This document shows positions 33,375 to 42,729 of a stretch of DNA of 64,000 nucleotides, one piece after another. A program made the translations under genes and the position numbers. The DNA is from RUG626 sp051866775 (lineage in GTDB: Bacteria > Bacillota > Clostridia > Oscillospirales > Oscillospiraceae). The notes beneath the pieces were generated by a model that did not search any database, was not told the DNA's origin, and saw only the letters and a list, made by a program, of their open reading frames with translations. How positions within the stretch are numbered: position 1 is the stretch's first letter; each line of letters begins with the position of its first letter. The stretch spans positions 1-64,000 of the forward strand of contig JBJDXR010000038.1 in NCBI GenBank assembly GCA_051866775.1, given 5' to 3'.

Positions 33375-34883
33375 TCAGCTTACGCCTGCATAATCGATTC
33401 CATATATATCAGCCACAAGCTCAGGCTGCGGCAGCTCTATTACGTCGGGCACAGCGCTCCGGCTCGACATGCTTATATCAAATTCGAGCTTCATGGTATT
33501 CTTGATGTGGTACGTCCCCTTTACCGTCAGCTGGGATGCACTTATTGAAAACTCGCACTCGGCGAGGTAGGCGCTCTGTCCATAATAATAGCCTTCCATA
33601 TACGCCCTCATGCTTCCGGATACGCTGACTATCTTATTCTCAGAGGTGCGGATATTGAGCTTTACGCCGCCCTCCACGTCCTCGGCAAGCTCGGCCAGGT
33701 CAAGCTCATAGCTGTACCCGCCAGCCGCGGCAGTGAATTTGTCGTCCATGCAATACTCGTAATCCGCAATATAATCCGGCAGACTCCGGCAGAACTCAAC
33801 TGGGCTGTACCCGGCCATCTCACAGATGCTCCCTCCAAGAGTCATCTTATCCTCTGCCGGGCCGCCCAGCAGCTCCTCAAGCTCATCAAAGATGCTTGTG
33901 TCAAACTCGTCTGAGAGCCACGTCTTGCCATCAAGCTCAGCGCCCTCCCGCCCAAGAAGCTCCATGAGAGCCGGACACTTTATGAATATTATCCCGCCGT
34001 CCATGTCGATTATCAGCTCAGCAGCGGCGCTGCTGAGCGCCTCGATAAGCGATACCGCCAGCGCCTGCTCATCCTCGTCGTAGAAAAGCTCGCCGGCATA
34101 CTTAAGTAAAAGCCTCTTAAGAGAGCTTAAGTCCATATTGATCGTGAGCTTTACGCTCTCACCGCCGCTTATCGCCGTTGCGTCAAAACTCACGGGGTAC
34201 GTCTCGTCACCGTTTATGGTATCAAACACCGTAAGCTTAAAGCGGGCGCCGGCGTTTTGCCGGAAGGAATCTCCCGCGAGGGTGTCGGCCTCCATACAGC
34301 TGAGCTTGTTTATAACGGTGAAATTCCTGTCGATCTCGGCGGCTATCTCATCGCTCTTGAGCAGCACCGCCGTCCTGTACAGGTCATCCCAGTACACATC
34401 ATATCCCAGAGCTTCCGCTGAGAACCGGACCGGCACATAGAGCTTTCCCGCGCTTATGTACGGCGCTGTGTCCATAAGCGCCTCCCACGCAATGTCGGCG
34501 TTCTCTCCCTCCTTAAAAACGCTGAGCGTGGTGCTGCCCTCATGGAATACCAGCGTGTAAGCTCCCACATAAAGTGCTGCGGCAGCGCCCTTCTCGGAGT
34601 ACGTCACCGTTCCGCCTAAATTTTCGGCCAGCGACTCCAAGTCAGCCATGATACGCCCTTCAACTACCGCAGGCGCGTCCTCAAATATAAAAGCCCCGTC
34701 TCTGGTCATTACGTTCACGTCATACACAAGTCCCATCTCCGCCTTGACCTCGTCAAGATAGCAGCTATAGTCCCACTGTGTGCAATATAGCTCCTCATCT
34801 TCCGGATAGCCGTCAGCCAGCGCCGCCTCCGCCAAGGCAAAGGTGAGCGCAAGCGCCATGATAAGTGCAGTGAGCTTCTTCAT
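33375..34883 (-). CDS. Secreted protein with copper-amine-oxidase-N (stalk) domain
   Basis: An exported protein of 502 residues with signal peptide (MKKLTALIMALALTFALAEAALA). Residues of about 55-170 form a Cu_amine_oxidN1-like stalk domain (GRIMADLESLAENLGGTVTYSE, AGKLYVPVRFSAEALGYDVYWDD), a module common on clostridial surface proteins. The remainder (about 190-500) is unassigned, acidic and beta-rich, with no enzymatic motif. ATG 34883 follows GAGGGG. It sits between the topoisomerase B gene and sdaAB on the same strand; no functional link is apparent. Confidence 0.8.
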   Translation of the reverse strand: MKKLTALIMALALTFALAEAALADGYPEDEELYCTQWDYSCYLDEVKAEMGLVYDVNVMTRDGAFIFEDAPAVVEGRIMADLESLAENLGGTVTYSEKGAAAALYVGAYTLVFHEGSTTLSVFKEGENADIAWEALMDTAPYISAGKLYVPVRFSAEALGYDVYWDDLYRTAVLLKSDEIAAEIDRNFTVINKLSCMEADTLAGDSFRQNAGARFKLTVFDTINGDETYPVSFDATAISGGESVKLTINMDLSSLKRLLLKYAGELFYDEDEQALAVSLIEALSSAAAELIIDMDGGIIFIKCPALMELLGREGAELDGKTWLSDEFDTSIFDELEELLGGPAEDKMTLGGSICEMAGYSPVEFCRSLPDYIADYEYCMDDKFTAAAGGYSYELDLAELAEDVEGGVKLNIRTSENKIVSVSGSMRAYMEGYYYGQSAYLAECEFSISASQLTVKGTYHIKNTMKLEFDISMSSRSAVPDVIELPQPELVADIYGIDYAGVS

Positions 34884-34904
34884 ATTAGACCCCTCCATAT
34901 AAAT

Positions 34905-36893
34905 CTATGAAATATCCGCCAGGTCGAGATATTTATACCCCTCCTCGGCGATGTGGTCCTTTCTTCCCTGCAGGTCATCCCCCAGAAGCATATCGAACAC
35001 CATAGACGTCTGCGCCGCGTCGGCGGGCAGCACCTTTATCAGCCGCCGCGTCTCCGGATTCATGGTGGTCAGCCACATCATATCCGGGTCGTTCTCACCA
35101 AGCCCCTTGGAGCGGTTGACAGTACACTTTTTGCCGTTTATCTCGGCAAGTATCTCCGCCTTCTCCTTCTCTGAATAGGCAAAATACGTCTTTTCCCCGC
35201 AGTTTATTTCGTAGAGCGGCGATTCGGCAATAAAAACCTTACCCTCGTCAATGAGTGCGGGAGTCAGGCGGTAGATCATCGTCAGGATAAGCGTACGTAT
35301 CTGATAGCCGTCGTAGTCCGCATCGGTACAGATGATGACCTTGTTCCACCGGAGCGCGTCAATGTCAAAGGCGTTCAGGTCACTCTTGAGCTTCGTGGGG
35401 ACAGCCACGCCGCAGCCCAGGACCTTTATCAGGTCGGTTATGATGTCACTCTTGAATATGCGGGTAAAGTCCGCCTTCAGGCAGTTCAGTATCTTCCCGC
35501 GCACGGGCATGATACCCTGGAACTCCGCATCCCGTGAGAGCTTGCAGGCGCCAAGAGCCGAATCTCCCTCCACGATATACAGCTCCCGGCGGCTTACGTC
35601 CTTTGTGCGGCAGTCCACAAACTTCTGAACGCGGTTGGCGATGTCGATACTGCCCGAGAGCTTCTTTTTTATATTTAAACGCGCCTTTTCCGCCTGCTCG
35701 CGGCTGCGCTTATTTACCAGCACCTGCTCGCAAATCCTGTCGGCCTCCGCCTTGTGCTCAATAAAGTAGATCTCTAGCTGTGAACGGAAAAATTCCGTCA
35801 TGGAGGTCTGAATAAATTTATTCGTTATAGCCTTCTTTGTCTGGTTTTCATAGCTTGTCTGGGTGGAAAAGCAGTTTGTGACGAGTATCAGGCAGTCGGC
35901 AATATCCTGAAAGCTCACCTTGCTCTCATTCTTCTGATACTTATTATTATTTTTAATATAGGCGTCGAAGGCCGAGACAAAGGCGCTCTTAGCCGCCTTG
36001 TCCGGCGCGCCGCCGTGCTCCAGCCAGGAGGAGTTGTGGTAATACTCAATAACGTTCACCGTGTTTGAGAAACAAAACGCCGCCGAGAGCTTCACCTTGT
36101 ATTCGGGCTTGTCCTCCCTGTCCCGGCCCTTTCTCTCCCCATCGATAAAGTAAGGCGCCGTCAGCGGATCTTCCCCTGCAAGCTCCGTCACATAATCGAG
36201 GATGCCGTTTTCATAGATAAACTCCTTCTCCTCAAATTTCGAGCCTGCCTGCTTGCGGAACACAAATTTTATCCCGGCGTTTACGACGGACTGCTTTTTT
36301 AACACATCCTCAAAATACTCGTCGGGTATGTTAATGTCAGTAAACACGTCCTTGTCCGGCTTCCACCGCATAAGTGAGCCGGTGCGCCGCCCGCCGTAAG
36401 GCTCGCTGGTAAGTCCGCCCACGTTCTCGCCCTTTTCAAAGTGCAGGCTGTATTTTTTTCCGTCCCGCCAGATGGTTACATCCATGTATTCCGAGGAGTA
36501 TTGAGTGGCGCAGGTTCCAAGGCCGTTAAGGCCCAGGGAATACTCATAGTCCCCTCCCGCGTCGTTTTTATATTTTCCTCCGGCATACAGCTCGCAAAAC
36601 ACAAGCTCCCAGTTATAGCGCTTTTCCACCGGGTTCCAGTCCACCGGACAGCCGCGCCCAAAATCCTCAACTTCAATGGAGCCGTCGGAGTAGCTGGTGA
36701 GCGTGATCACCTTCCCGTGCCCCTCGCGCGCCTCATCAATGGAGTTCGACAGTATCTCAAATACCGAGTGTTCACATCCCTCAAGCCCATCCGAGCCGAA
36801 GATGACACCCGGGCGCTTGCGTACCCTGTCCGCACCCTTAAGGGCGCTTATGCTTTCGTTTCCGTAATCTGCCGGTTTAGATGCTTTTCTCAT
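34905..36893 (-). CDS. Type II topoisomerase B subunit, ParE/GyrB-like
   Basis: A 662-residue ATPase/toprim subunit pairing with the A subunit at 29512. GHKL ATPase motifs: EILSNSIDEAREG (Mg-binding Asn), DFGRGCPV, LNGLGT. Toprim motifs: IVEGDSALGACK, DADYDGYQIRT and SKGLGENDPDMMW. The wording DFGRGCPVDW and the long inserted loop around 265-285 mark it as divergent from housekeeping GyrB. ATG 36893 is chosen for the GGGGAG upstream. Role inferred: chromosome decatenation. Confidence 0.9.
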   Translation of the reverse strand: MRKASKPADYGNESISALKGADRVRKRPGVIFGSDGLEGCEHSVFEILSNSIDEAREGHGKVITLTSYSDGSIEVEDFGRGCPVDWNPVEKRYNWELVFCELYAGGKYKNDAGGDYEYSLGLNGLGTCATQYSSEYMDVTIWRDGKKYSLHFEKGENVGGLTSEPYGGRRTGSLMRWKPDKDVFTDINIPDEYFEDVLKKQSVVNAGIKFVFRKQAGSKFEEKEFIYENGILDYVTELAGEDPLTAPYFIDGERKGRDREDKPEYKVKLSAAFCFSNTVNVIEYYHNSSWLEHGGAPDKAAKSAFVSAFDAYIKNNNKYQKNESKVSFQDIADCLILVTNCFSTQTSYENQTKKAITNKFIQTSMTEFFRSQLEIYFIEHKAEADRICEQVLVNKRSREQAEKARLNIKKKLSGSIDIANRVQKFVDCRTKDVSRRELYIVEGDSALGACKLSRDAEFQGIMPVRGKILNCLKADFTRIFKSDIITDLIKVLGCGVAVPTKLKSDLNAFDIDALRWNKVIICTDADYDGYQIRTLILTMIYRLTPALIDEGKVFIAESPLYEINCGEKTYFAYSEKEKAEILAEINGKKCTVNRSKGLGENDPDMMWLTTMNPETRRLIKVLPADAAQTSMVFDMLLGDDLQGRKDHIAEEGYKYLDLADIS

Positions 36894-37029
36894 TGGATCT
36901 CCCCTACATATTGGGCGATTTTTCCCATAATCTTTCAAATATATAGTATATCTTATAATCTGTTTTTAAGCAAGAAGGAAAATGCCCTATCCCCGGCAGT
37001 TTCAACAGTCAATATTTTTCTAAGGTACC

Positions 37030-37058
37030 TTGACATTATGCGGCCATTATAATATAAT
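37030..37058 (+). promoter_or_regulatory. Consensus sigma-A promoter for the ABC exporter operon
   Basis: TTGACA (37030-37035) and TATAAT (37053-37058) are separated by exactly 17 bp, a perfect housekeeping promoter. The leader to the ATG is about 45 bases with no evident operator, so strong constitutive expression is likely. Confidence 0.9.
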
Positions 37059-37109
37059 TGCATTTGTATTTTTGAGTTTTTTGAGAGAGGGTCGTGAGGA
37101 AAACCTAAA

Positions 37110-38891
37110 ATGAGACTGATATTTCACTACATGCGCAAATACGCGCGCAAAATCACCCTCAGTATGTTCCTGAAGCTGCTGGGAGCCATCGGCGCCCTGC
37201 TGCTGCCATATATTCTGGAGCATCTGGTTGATAACGTGGTGCCGCGCGGGGAGATCGGGCCAGTTTACTTCTGGGGCACTATGATGGTCCTGTCGGCTGT
37301 ATTCGTTTGGCGGATAAACGTATCCTCCAACACCATAAGCATCGACAACGCCCACAACGTCTCCTACGACGTACGGCGCGACCTTTTTAACAAGACGGCG
37401 AACCTATCCGGCGCGCAGTTCGACTCCTTCGGGCTGCCGAGCCTTACCAGCCGTATGACCAGCGACAGCTACAATGTACAATCCTTTGTGCAGAGCTTTC
37501 AGATGCTCTGTGTGCGCGCCCCAACAATGCTGATTGGCGGAGTTATAATCACTATGACCATGGACTGGGCGCTGAGCCTGATCCTGTGTGTGATGCTGCC
37601 AATACTGCTGGCGGTGGTCATTATCGTGTCCCGCAAGGGTATCCCCCTTTACCACAGGGTTCAGGAGCGTCTTGACGACGTAGTGCGCGTTATGCGTGAG
37701 AACATAACCGGCATACGGGTGGTAAAGGCGCTCTCAAAGACCGAGTATGAGAAGCGCCGCTTCAGTGACTATAACGATAAGATGACAACGAGCGATATAA
37801 AGGCAAGCACCTTTATGGCCGTCCCGGGTCCGTTTATGCAGCTGTGCCTGAATGTAGGCCTTACACTGGTGGTCTTTATCGGCGCCAGGCGTGTTAACGG
37901 CGGACTTATGAAGCCCGGCGTAATTATGGCGTTTCTTACATATTTTAATCAGATAATGCAGAGCGTTATGGCTTTAAACCGTATGTTTATGATGATAAGC
38001 AAGGCCAGCGCTTCGGCAGACCGAATAGCTGCGGTCCTCGCGGTGGAGGAGGATCAGCAGGTCCTGCCCCTTGATGACGGGGCGCAGGATCCTGACGAGG
38101 ACGCCTTTATAGAGTTCCGCCATGTGAATTTCAGCTATAACCAGAAAGCTCCCCTTACGGTCTCCGGAAGTTCACCGGCGGACACAGACTTTACCGGCGG
38201 AGAGCCGGAGCAGTGTCTATACGATATTGACTTTAAGATAAAGCGCGGAGAGTCACTTGGTATAATCGGTCCCACCGGCTGCGGCAAGACGACGATAATA
38301 AACCTTCTCATGCGCTTTTACGATGTGGAGGACGGAGCGGTATTCGTGGATGGCCGGGATGTTCGGACTTACGATAAGGATGAGCTTCACCGCAAGTTCG
38401 GAGTGGTGTTCCAGAACGACCTGATATTCAACGACACCCTTCGTGAGAACATCTCCTTTGGCAGGGATCTTACAGATGATAAGATACATGCCGCAGCGCG
38501 CGACGCCATGGCTGCGGACTTTATAGAGGAGCTTGACGACGGCTTGGATTATGTCGCAGATATAAAGGGTGCCAACCTCTCCGGCGGTCAGAAACAGCGC
38601 ATACTCATAAGCCGCGCACTTGCCGCAGATCCGGAGATACTCGTACTTGACGACTCCTCAAGCGCATTGGATTACAAGACGGATGCCGCATTGAGGAAGG
38701 CTATCTTCGAACATCACTCAGACTCTACCACAATAATGATAGCCCAGCGAGTCAGCTCGGTACAGAGTCTCAAGAATATCCTTGTAATGGATAACGGCCA
38801 CTGTATCGGCTACGGCAGCCATAAGGAGCTTCTTGAAAGCTGCCCTGAATACAGGGAGATTTTCGAGACTCAAATGGGCTCGATGGTTTAA
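37110..38891 (+). CDS. ABC exporter half-transporter, degenerate-site subunit
   Basis: A 593-residue fusion of six membrane helices (about 1-310) and an ATPase domain (about 340-590). Walker A GPTGCGKTT and signature NLSGGQKQR are intact, but Walker B reads LVLDDSS (Asp for the catalytic Glu) and the switch His is Gln (MIAQRVSS). This is the non-catalytic half of a heterodimeric exporter such as TM287/288. An insertion of about 25 residues (SGSSPADTDFTGGEPEQ) precedes Walker A. The neighbour at 38910 has the complementary changes. Substrate unknown; lipids, peptides or drugs are typical. Confidence 0.93.
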   Translation: MRLIFHYMRKYARKITLSMFLKLLGAIGALLLPYILEHLVDNVVPRGEIGPVYFWGTMMVLSAVFVWRINVSSNTISIDNAHNVSYDVRRDLFNKTANLSGAQFDSFGLPSLTSRMTSDSYNVQSFVQSFQMLCVRAPTMLIGGVIITMTMDWALSLILCVMLPILLAVVIIVSRKGIPLYHRVQERLDDVVRVMRENITGIRVVKALSKTEYEKRRFSDYNDKMTTSDIKASTFMAVPGPFMQLCLNVGLTLVVFIGARRVNGGLMKPGVIMAFLTYFNQIMQSVMALNRMFMMISKASASADRIAAVLAVEEDQQVLPLDDGAQDPDEDAFIEFRHVNFSYNQKAPLTVSGSSPADTDFTGGEPEQCLYDIDFKIKRGESLGIIGPTGCGKTTIINLLMRFYDVEDGAVFVDGRDVRTYDKDELHRKFGVVFQNDLIFNDTLRENISFGRDLTDDKIHAAARDAMAADFIEELDDGLDYVADIKGANLSGGQKQRILISRALAADPEILVLDDSSSALDYKTDAALRKAIFEHHSDSTTIMIAQRVSSVQSLKNILVMDNGHCIGYGSHKELLESCPEYREIFETQMGSMV

Positions 38892-38909
38892 CGGAAGGAG
38901 GAAGCTTAC

Positions 38910-40688
38910 ATGCCGGGACCTGGAGACCGCGGAGGTAAAAAGGAGAAGCCGAAAAACGCAAAGGGCGCCCTCCGCAGGATACTTAAATATTTAATGCAGT
39001 ATAAATGGATAGTTATAATTCTCTGCATTGCTGCCCTAATCAGTAATGCGGGTAATCTTTTGGGACCGCAATTTGCCGGAAACGCAATCAGCGAGGCCAG
39101 CGCCGGGGCGGGGAAGGTCAATTTTGAAAGGGTCATTTATTACGCCAAATGGATGCTCATCGTCTACATCGGAAGCAACCTTTTAAGCTTCGCTGTGAGT
39201 TTGGGCATGATGCGTGTCAGCCGCCTTGTGGCCAAGCGTATGAGGAGCGACGTGTTCAACAAGCTGATGCTCCTTCCGGTGGGCTATTTTGACCGCAATC
39301 AGGCCGGTGATATCATAAGCCGCGTAAGCTACGACATCGATGTTATAAGCACCAGCCTTTCCACCGATATCGTGCAGATAATGACCAGTGTTGTTACTGT
39401 CGTCGGTTCCTTTATCATGATGTGCCGGATCTCCCTGCCGCTTGTCTCATGTATGCTCGTGATCATACCGCTGTGCATACTCTACACCCGCCACCGCGGG
39501 AAGGTCACGCGCCCGCTCTACTCCAAACGCAGCGCCGCCTACGGAAAGATGAACGGCTATGTGGAGGAGATGTTCAGCGGTCAGAAAACCATTTTGGCCT
39601 ACGCCTACGAAAAACAGGTCTGCGACCAGTTTGACGAAATAAACCACGAGGCTGCCGACGCCTATTGTGAGGCCGACACCGCCGGTACGCGGATGGGGCC
39701 TACCATCGGCTTCTTGGGAGATCTGGGGCTTGCCCTCATCGGTTTTCTCGGGGCTATTCTATACTTTAATAAGGTCGTAGATCTGGGACAGATATCCAGC
39801 TTTGTGCTCTATTCCCGTAAGTTCTCAGGCCCCATAAGCGAGATTGCAAATATCGTTAACGAAATATTCTCCGCCCTGGCGGCTTCTGAGCGCGTATTCA
39901 GGCTCTTGGATGAACCCGAGGAGGTCTCAGATATCTATGGTGCGAAGGTGCTTGAAGATGTACACGGCGATGTGGAGATGAAGGATGTGAGCTTCGGCTA
40001 TGTACCGGGCAAGACCATCCTCCACAATCTCGACCTAAAGGCCGACGCAGGAAAGACTATCGCCATTGTCGGCCCCACAGGCGCGGGAAAAACCACTATC
40101 ATCAATCTGCTCATGCGCTTTTACGATGTGGACAGCGGTGAGATAAGCGTGGATGGAAACGAGATACGCGGTGTAACGCGCGACAGCCTCCGCCGCAGCT
40201 ACGCCATGGTGCTTCAGGACACATGGGTGTTCCGCGGAACCATCTTTGACAACATCTCCTACGGCAAGGAGGGCGCCACTATGGATGAGGTCGTGGCCGC
40301 CGCCAAAGCCGCGCGCATACACAAATACATCATGCGCCTTCCAAACGGCTACAACACCGTCATAAGCGAAGATGGCGGCAACATAAGCAAAGGGCAGAAA
40401 CAGCTTCTTACCATCGCCCGTGCCATGCTTTATGACACCAGTATGCTGATACTTGACGAGGCCACCAGCAATGTGGACACAAATACCGAGCAGCAGGTGC
40501 AGAAGGCCATGCGCACCCTTATGAAGGGCAAGACCTGCTTTGTCATCGCCCACCGGCTATCCACCATACAGAATGCCGATAAGATCCTTGTGGTGAACCA
40601 CGGCGACGTTATAGAGCAGGGCACCCATGACGAGCTGATGCTGAAGCGCGGCTTCTACTACAAGCTCTATGCCAGCCAGTTTGAATAA
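38910..40688 (+). CDS. ABC exporter half-transporter, catalytic subunit
   Basis: The 592-residue partner of the preceding gene, with its own GGAGG site 18 bp after that gene's stop. Six membrane helices (about 30-330), then an ATPase with full catalytic residues: Walker A GPTGAGKTT, Walker B LILDEATSNVD and His switch IAHRLST. Its signature is altered to NISKGQKQ (Lys for Gly). Together the halves build one consensus site (this Walker motif with the partner's LSGGQ) and one degenerate site. The N-terminus is basic and Gly/Pro-rich (MPGPGDRGGKKEKPKNAKG). Confidence 0.93.
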   Translation: MPGPGDRGGKKEKPKNAKGALRRILKYLMQYKWIVIILCIAALISNAGNLLGPQFAGNAISEASAGAGKVNFERVIYYAKWMLIVYIGSNLLSFAVSLGMMRVSRLVAKRMRSDVFNKLMLLPVGYFDRNQAGDIISRVSYDIDVISTSLSTDIVQIMTSVVTVVGSFIMMCRISLPLVSCMLVIIPLCILYTRHRGKVTRPLYSKRSAAYGKMNGYVEEMFSGQKTILAYAYEKQVCDQFDEINHEAADAYCEADTAGTRMGPTIGFLGDLGLALIGFLGAILYFNKVVDLGQISSFVLYSRKFSGPISEIANIVNEIFSALAASERVFRLLDEPEEVSDIYGAKVLEDVHGDVEMKDVSFGYVPGKTILHNLDLKADAGKTIAIVGPTGAGKTTIINLLMRFYDVDSGEISVDGNEIRGVTRDSLRRSYAMVLQDTWVFRGTIFDNISYGKEGATMDEVVAAAKAARIHKYIMRLPNGYNTVISEDGGNISKGQKQLLTIARAMLYDTSMLILDEATSNVDTNTEQQVQKAMRTLMKGKTCFVIAHRLSTIQNADKILVVNHGDVIEQGTHDELMLKRGFYYKLYASQFE

Positions 40689-40704
40689 AATTCAGAATCT
40701 CAAA

Positions 40705-40730
40705 ACGGCGGCCGCTTTTGCGGCCGCCGT
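40705..40730 (+). other. GC-rich stem-loop after the exporter operon
   Basis: ACGGCGGCCGC-TTTT-GCGGCCGCCGT is a near-perfect 11-bp stem, but no T-run follows, so it may stabilise the mRNA 3' end rather than terminate alone. The remainder of the 289-bp gap (to 40977) is AT-rich and includes a weak inverted repeat ACCTC...GAGGT near 40911-40933 and the GGGAGG site of the next gene. Confidence 0.55.
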
Positions 40731-40977
40731 CCCTAAAGACACGAAGGAGATGTCCCCATCACCAGAATGGGTGTTGTTCTCCCGGCTTTTGACCTTTCAT
40801 CCTTGCGGATACCGGTCTGATTGAAAGCTCTTTTCGCGTCTGAGCATATTATGTGCTGTCATTCAAAAAGTAAACACGGAAAATTATTGAATTTTAATTT
40901 CATTTAATATGACCTCCGAATTTTTTCCGAGGTTTGGCGGATAATAAGCCAGACAGGAAAAACAGGGAGGTCATTTT

Positions 40978-42009
40978 ATGAATAGGGAAAAAATTCGCGT
41001 CGTACAATACGGCTGCGGCAAAATGAGCAAATATATTTTGAGGTATCTATACGAAAAGGGTGCCGAGATAGTAGGAGCCATTGACGTAAATCCCGACATT
41101 GTCGGTATGGACGCCGGCGAATACGCCGGCCTTGGCCGCAAGCTTGGCGTCATCATCAGTTCAGACGCCGATACGGTCCTTGACCAATGCGATCCGGACA
41201 TCGCAGTGGTCACGCTCTTCAGCTTTATGGGCGACATCTATGATCAGGTGGAAAAATGCGTCCTGCGCGGGATAAACGTGATAACCACCTGTGAGGAAGC
41301 TATTTACCCATGGACGACAAGCCCCGCTATAACAAACCGTTTGGACGCGCTGGCTAAGGAGACGTGCTGCACCATCACTGGCTCCGGTATGCAGGATATC
41401 TTCTGGATAAACATGATAGCGGAGATTTCCGGAGGTGTTCACCGTTTAGAGCGCATTGAGGGAGCCGTAAGCTACAATGTTGAGGACTACGGTCTTGCTT
41501 TAGCCCGCGCCCATGGTGCCGGGCTTACGCCGGAGGAGTTTGAGGCGGAGATAGCCCACCCCGAAGTGCTGGAGCCTAGCTATGTATGGAACTCAAACGA
41601 AGCTCTCTGCAGCCGTCTCGGACTTACTATAAAATCTCAGTCACAAAAGTGCGTGCCGTATTTTTACGATAAGGATCTTTACTCCTCCACCTTGGGCGAA
41701 ACCATCCCGAAGGGCAATGCCATCGGCATGAGCGCCGTAGTCACGACCGAGACTTTTCAGGGGGTGACGATCGAGACCCAGTGTATCGGTAAGGTCTACG
41801 GTCCCGGTGACGGGGATATGTGCGATTGGAAGATAAAGGGCGAACCGGATGTGGAATTCCACGTAAATAAGCCCGCCACTGTGGAGCACACCTGCGCCAC
41901 CATCGTAAACCGCATCCCCGCGGTTTTATGCGCCCCTCCGGGTTATATCACCGCAGACAAGCTCCGTGAGCCGGAGTATCTTGCATATCCAATACAGCTG
42001 TATTTGTAA
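40978..42009 (+). CDS. NAD(P)-dependent amine dehydrogenase, 2,4-diaminopentanoate dehydrogenase-like
   Basis: A 343-residue dehydrogenase with an N-terminal Rossmann fold (VVQYGCGKMSKYILRYL, AIDVNPDIVG) and a dihydrodipicolinate-reductase-like C-terminal domain. It resembles Ord, which oxidises 2,4-diaminopentanoate during clostridial ornithine fermentation. No ornithine-pathway neighbours (OraE/OraS, OrtA/OrtB) are present, so the substrate is open. A monocistronic unit with a strong ribosome site and its own terminator. Confidence 0.82.
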   Translation: MNREKIRVVQYGCGKMSKYILRYLYEKGAEIVGAIDVNPDIVGMDAGEYAGLGRKLGVIISSDADTVLDQCDPDIAVVTLFSFMGDIYDQVEKCVLRGINVITTCEEAIYPWTTSPAITNRLDALAKETCCTITGSGMQDIFWINMIAEISGGVHRLERIEGAVSYNVEDYGLALARAHGAGLTPEEFEAEIAHPEVLEPSYVWNSNEALCSRLGLTIKSQSQKCVPYFYDKDLYSSTLGETIPKGNAIGMSAVVTTETFQGVTIETQCIGKVYGPGDGDMCDWKIKGEPDVEFHVNKPATVEHTCATIVNRIPAVLCAPPGYITADKLREPEYLAYPIQLYL

Positions 42010-42023
42010 ACCTTCTTAAAGGG

Positions 42024-42065
42024 AAAACGGACGGCAGAGCTATATGGCCCTGCCGCCCGTTTTTT
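42024..42065. terminator. Terminator of the amine dehydrogenase gene
   Basis: AACGG-A-CGGCAG pairs with CTGCCG-C-CCGTT, followed by a T-run, directly before the convergent HD-domain gene; the reverse strand also ends in T-rich sequence. Confidence 0.85.
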
Positions 42066-42555
42066 AAAGCCCGAACATCACGTCGAGAATAGCCGTACCC
42101 GTACGGGTCTTGAATATCTTATCCCGGGTGTTCCTCACCGCGTCCGCGGTGCTGCCGTCCTCATAGTGGTTCACAAGGAAATCCGCTTCAACAAGTATCT
42201 GATAGTCCATGCCGTCTATACTGCCGTAAGTGTGGTGGTGGGCTATGAGATATGTCACCCGGTCAATGAACTCCTCATCAAAGCCAATCTCAGACAGCAT
42301 CCTCCTCGCAGGGGCAGGGCCCTCCAACTCCTGATACTTGCCGGAGCTTATGCCATATTTCTCCTCAGCGGGTTTAATACCTATGTCGTGGGTGTACGCA
42401 GCGGCCTCCAGTATCTCCAGCTCGCGCCCGTCCATGCCCTCGCGCAGTGCTATCATTCCGGCAAAGGCATGCACCTTTATAAAGTGCTGTATGCGCTTAG
42501 GGTCGCCTTTGTAAAAGGCTATCATCTTATCGCAGAGTATTTCAAGCTTTTCCAT
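42064..42555 (-). CDS. HD-domain phosphohydrolase-like protein
   Basis: A protein of 163 residues from ATG 42555 (GGAGG eight bases upstream). HD-fold metal motif: HFIKVHAFAG with His, then AAAYTHDIGI (His-Asp pair), then LIAHHHTYG and VEADFLVN with the last Asp. This set fits small metal-dependent phosphohydrolases of nucleotide-like substrates. Substrate unknown. Convergent with the amine dehydrogenase and divergent from the response regulator. Confidence 0.82.
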   Translation of the reverse strand: MEKLEILCDKMIAFYKGDPKRIQHFIKVHAFAGMIALREGMDGRELEILEAAAYTHDIGIKPAEEKYGISSGKYQELEGPAPARRMLSEIGFDEEFIDRVTYLIAHHHTYGSIDGMDYQILVEADFLVNHYEDGSTADAVRNTRDKIFKTRTGTAILDVMFGL

Positions 42556-42684
42556 TTCTGCGGCCTCCATCTTGAATCATCTTTAATTATACGTTCTTTC
42601 CAATGATTTTCAACATTTTCCTGGTCAAAGCAGGTTAATGGAATCTTAAAATATTTTACTCTTTTTTCTTAAGCCTGCTGCTGT

Positions 42685-42710
42685 TATACTAAAATCACAA
42701 TACGCGTATT
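42685..42710 (+). promoter_or_regulatory. Putative promoter and palindrome before the two-component operon
   Basis: A -10-like TATACT (42685-42690) is followed after 8 bp by the perfect palindrome AATACGCGTATT (42699-42710), 20 bp before the response-regulator ATG. The -35 region is T-rich and weak. Autoregulation is possible. Confidence 0.45.
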
Positions 42711-42729
42711 AAAGACGGTTGGTGAAAAA

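Noticed and set aside
32825..33505. 226-codon plus-strand open frame
   Set aside because: It runs antisense across sdaAB and into the stalk-domain gene, both strongly supported on the other strand.
36441..37052. 203-codon plus-strand open frame
   Set aside because: It is antisense to the topoisomerase B gene and ends inside the exporter promoter; no ribosome site.
40705..40730. Strong rho-independent terminator after the exporter operon
   Set aside because: The stem is strong but neither strand has a T-run; kept only as a stem-loop.
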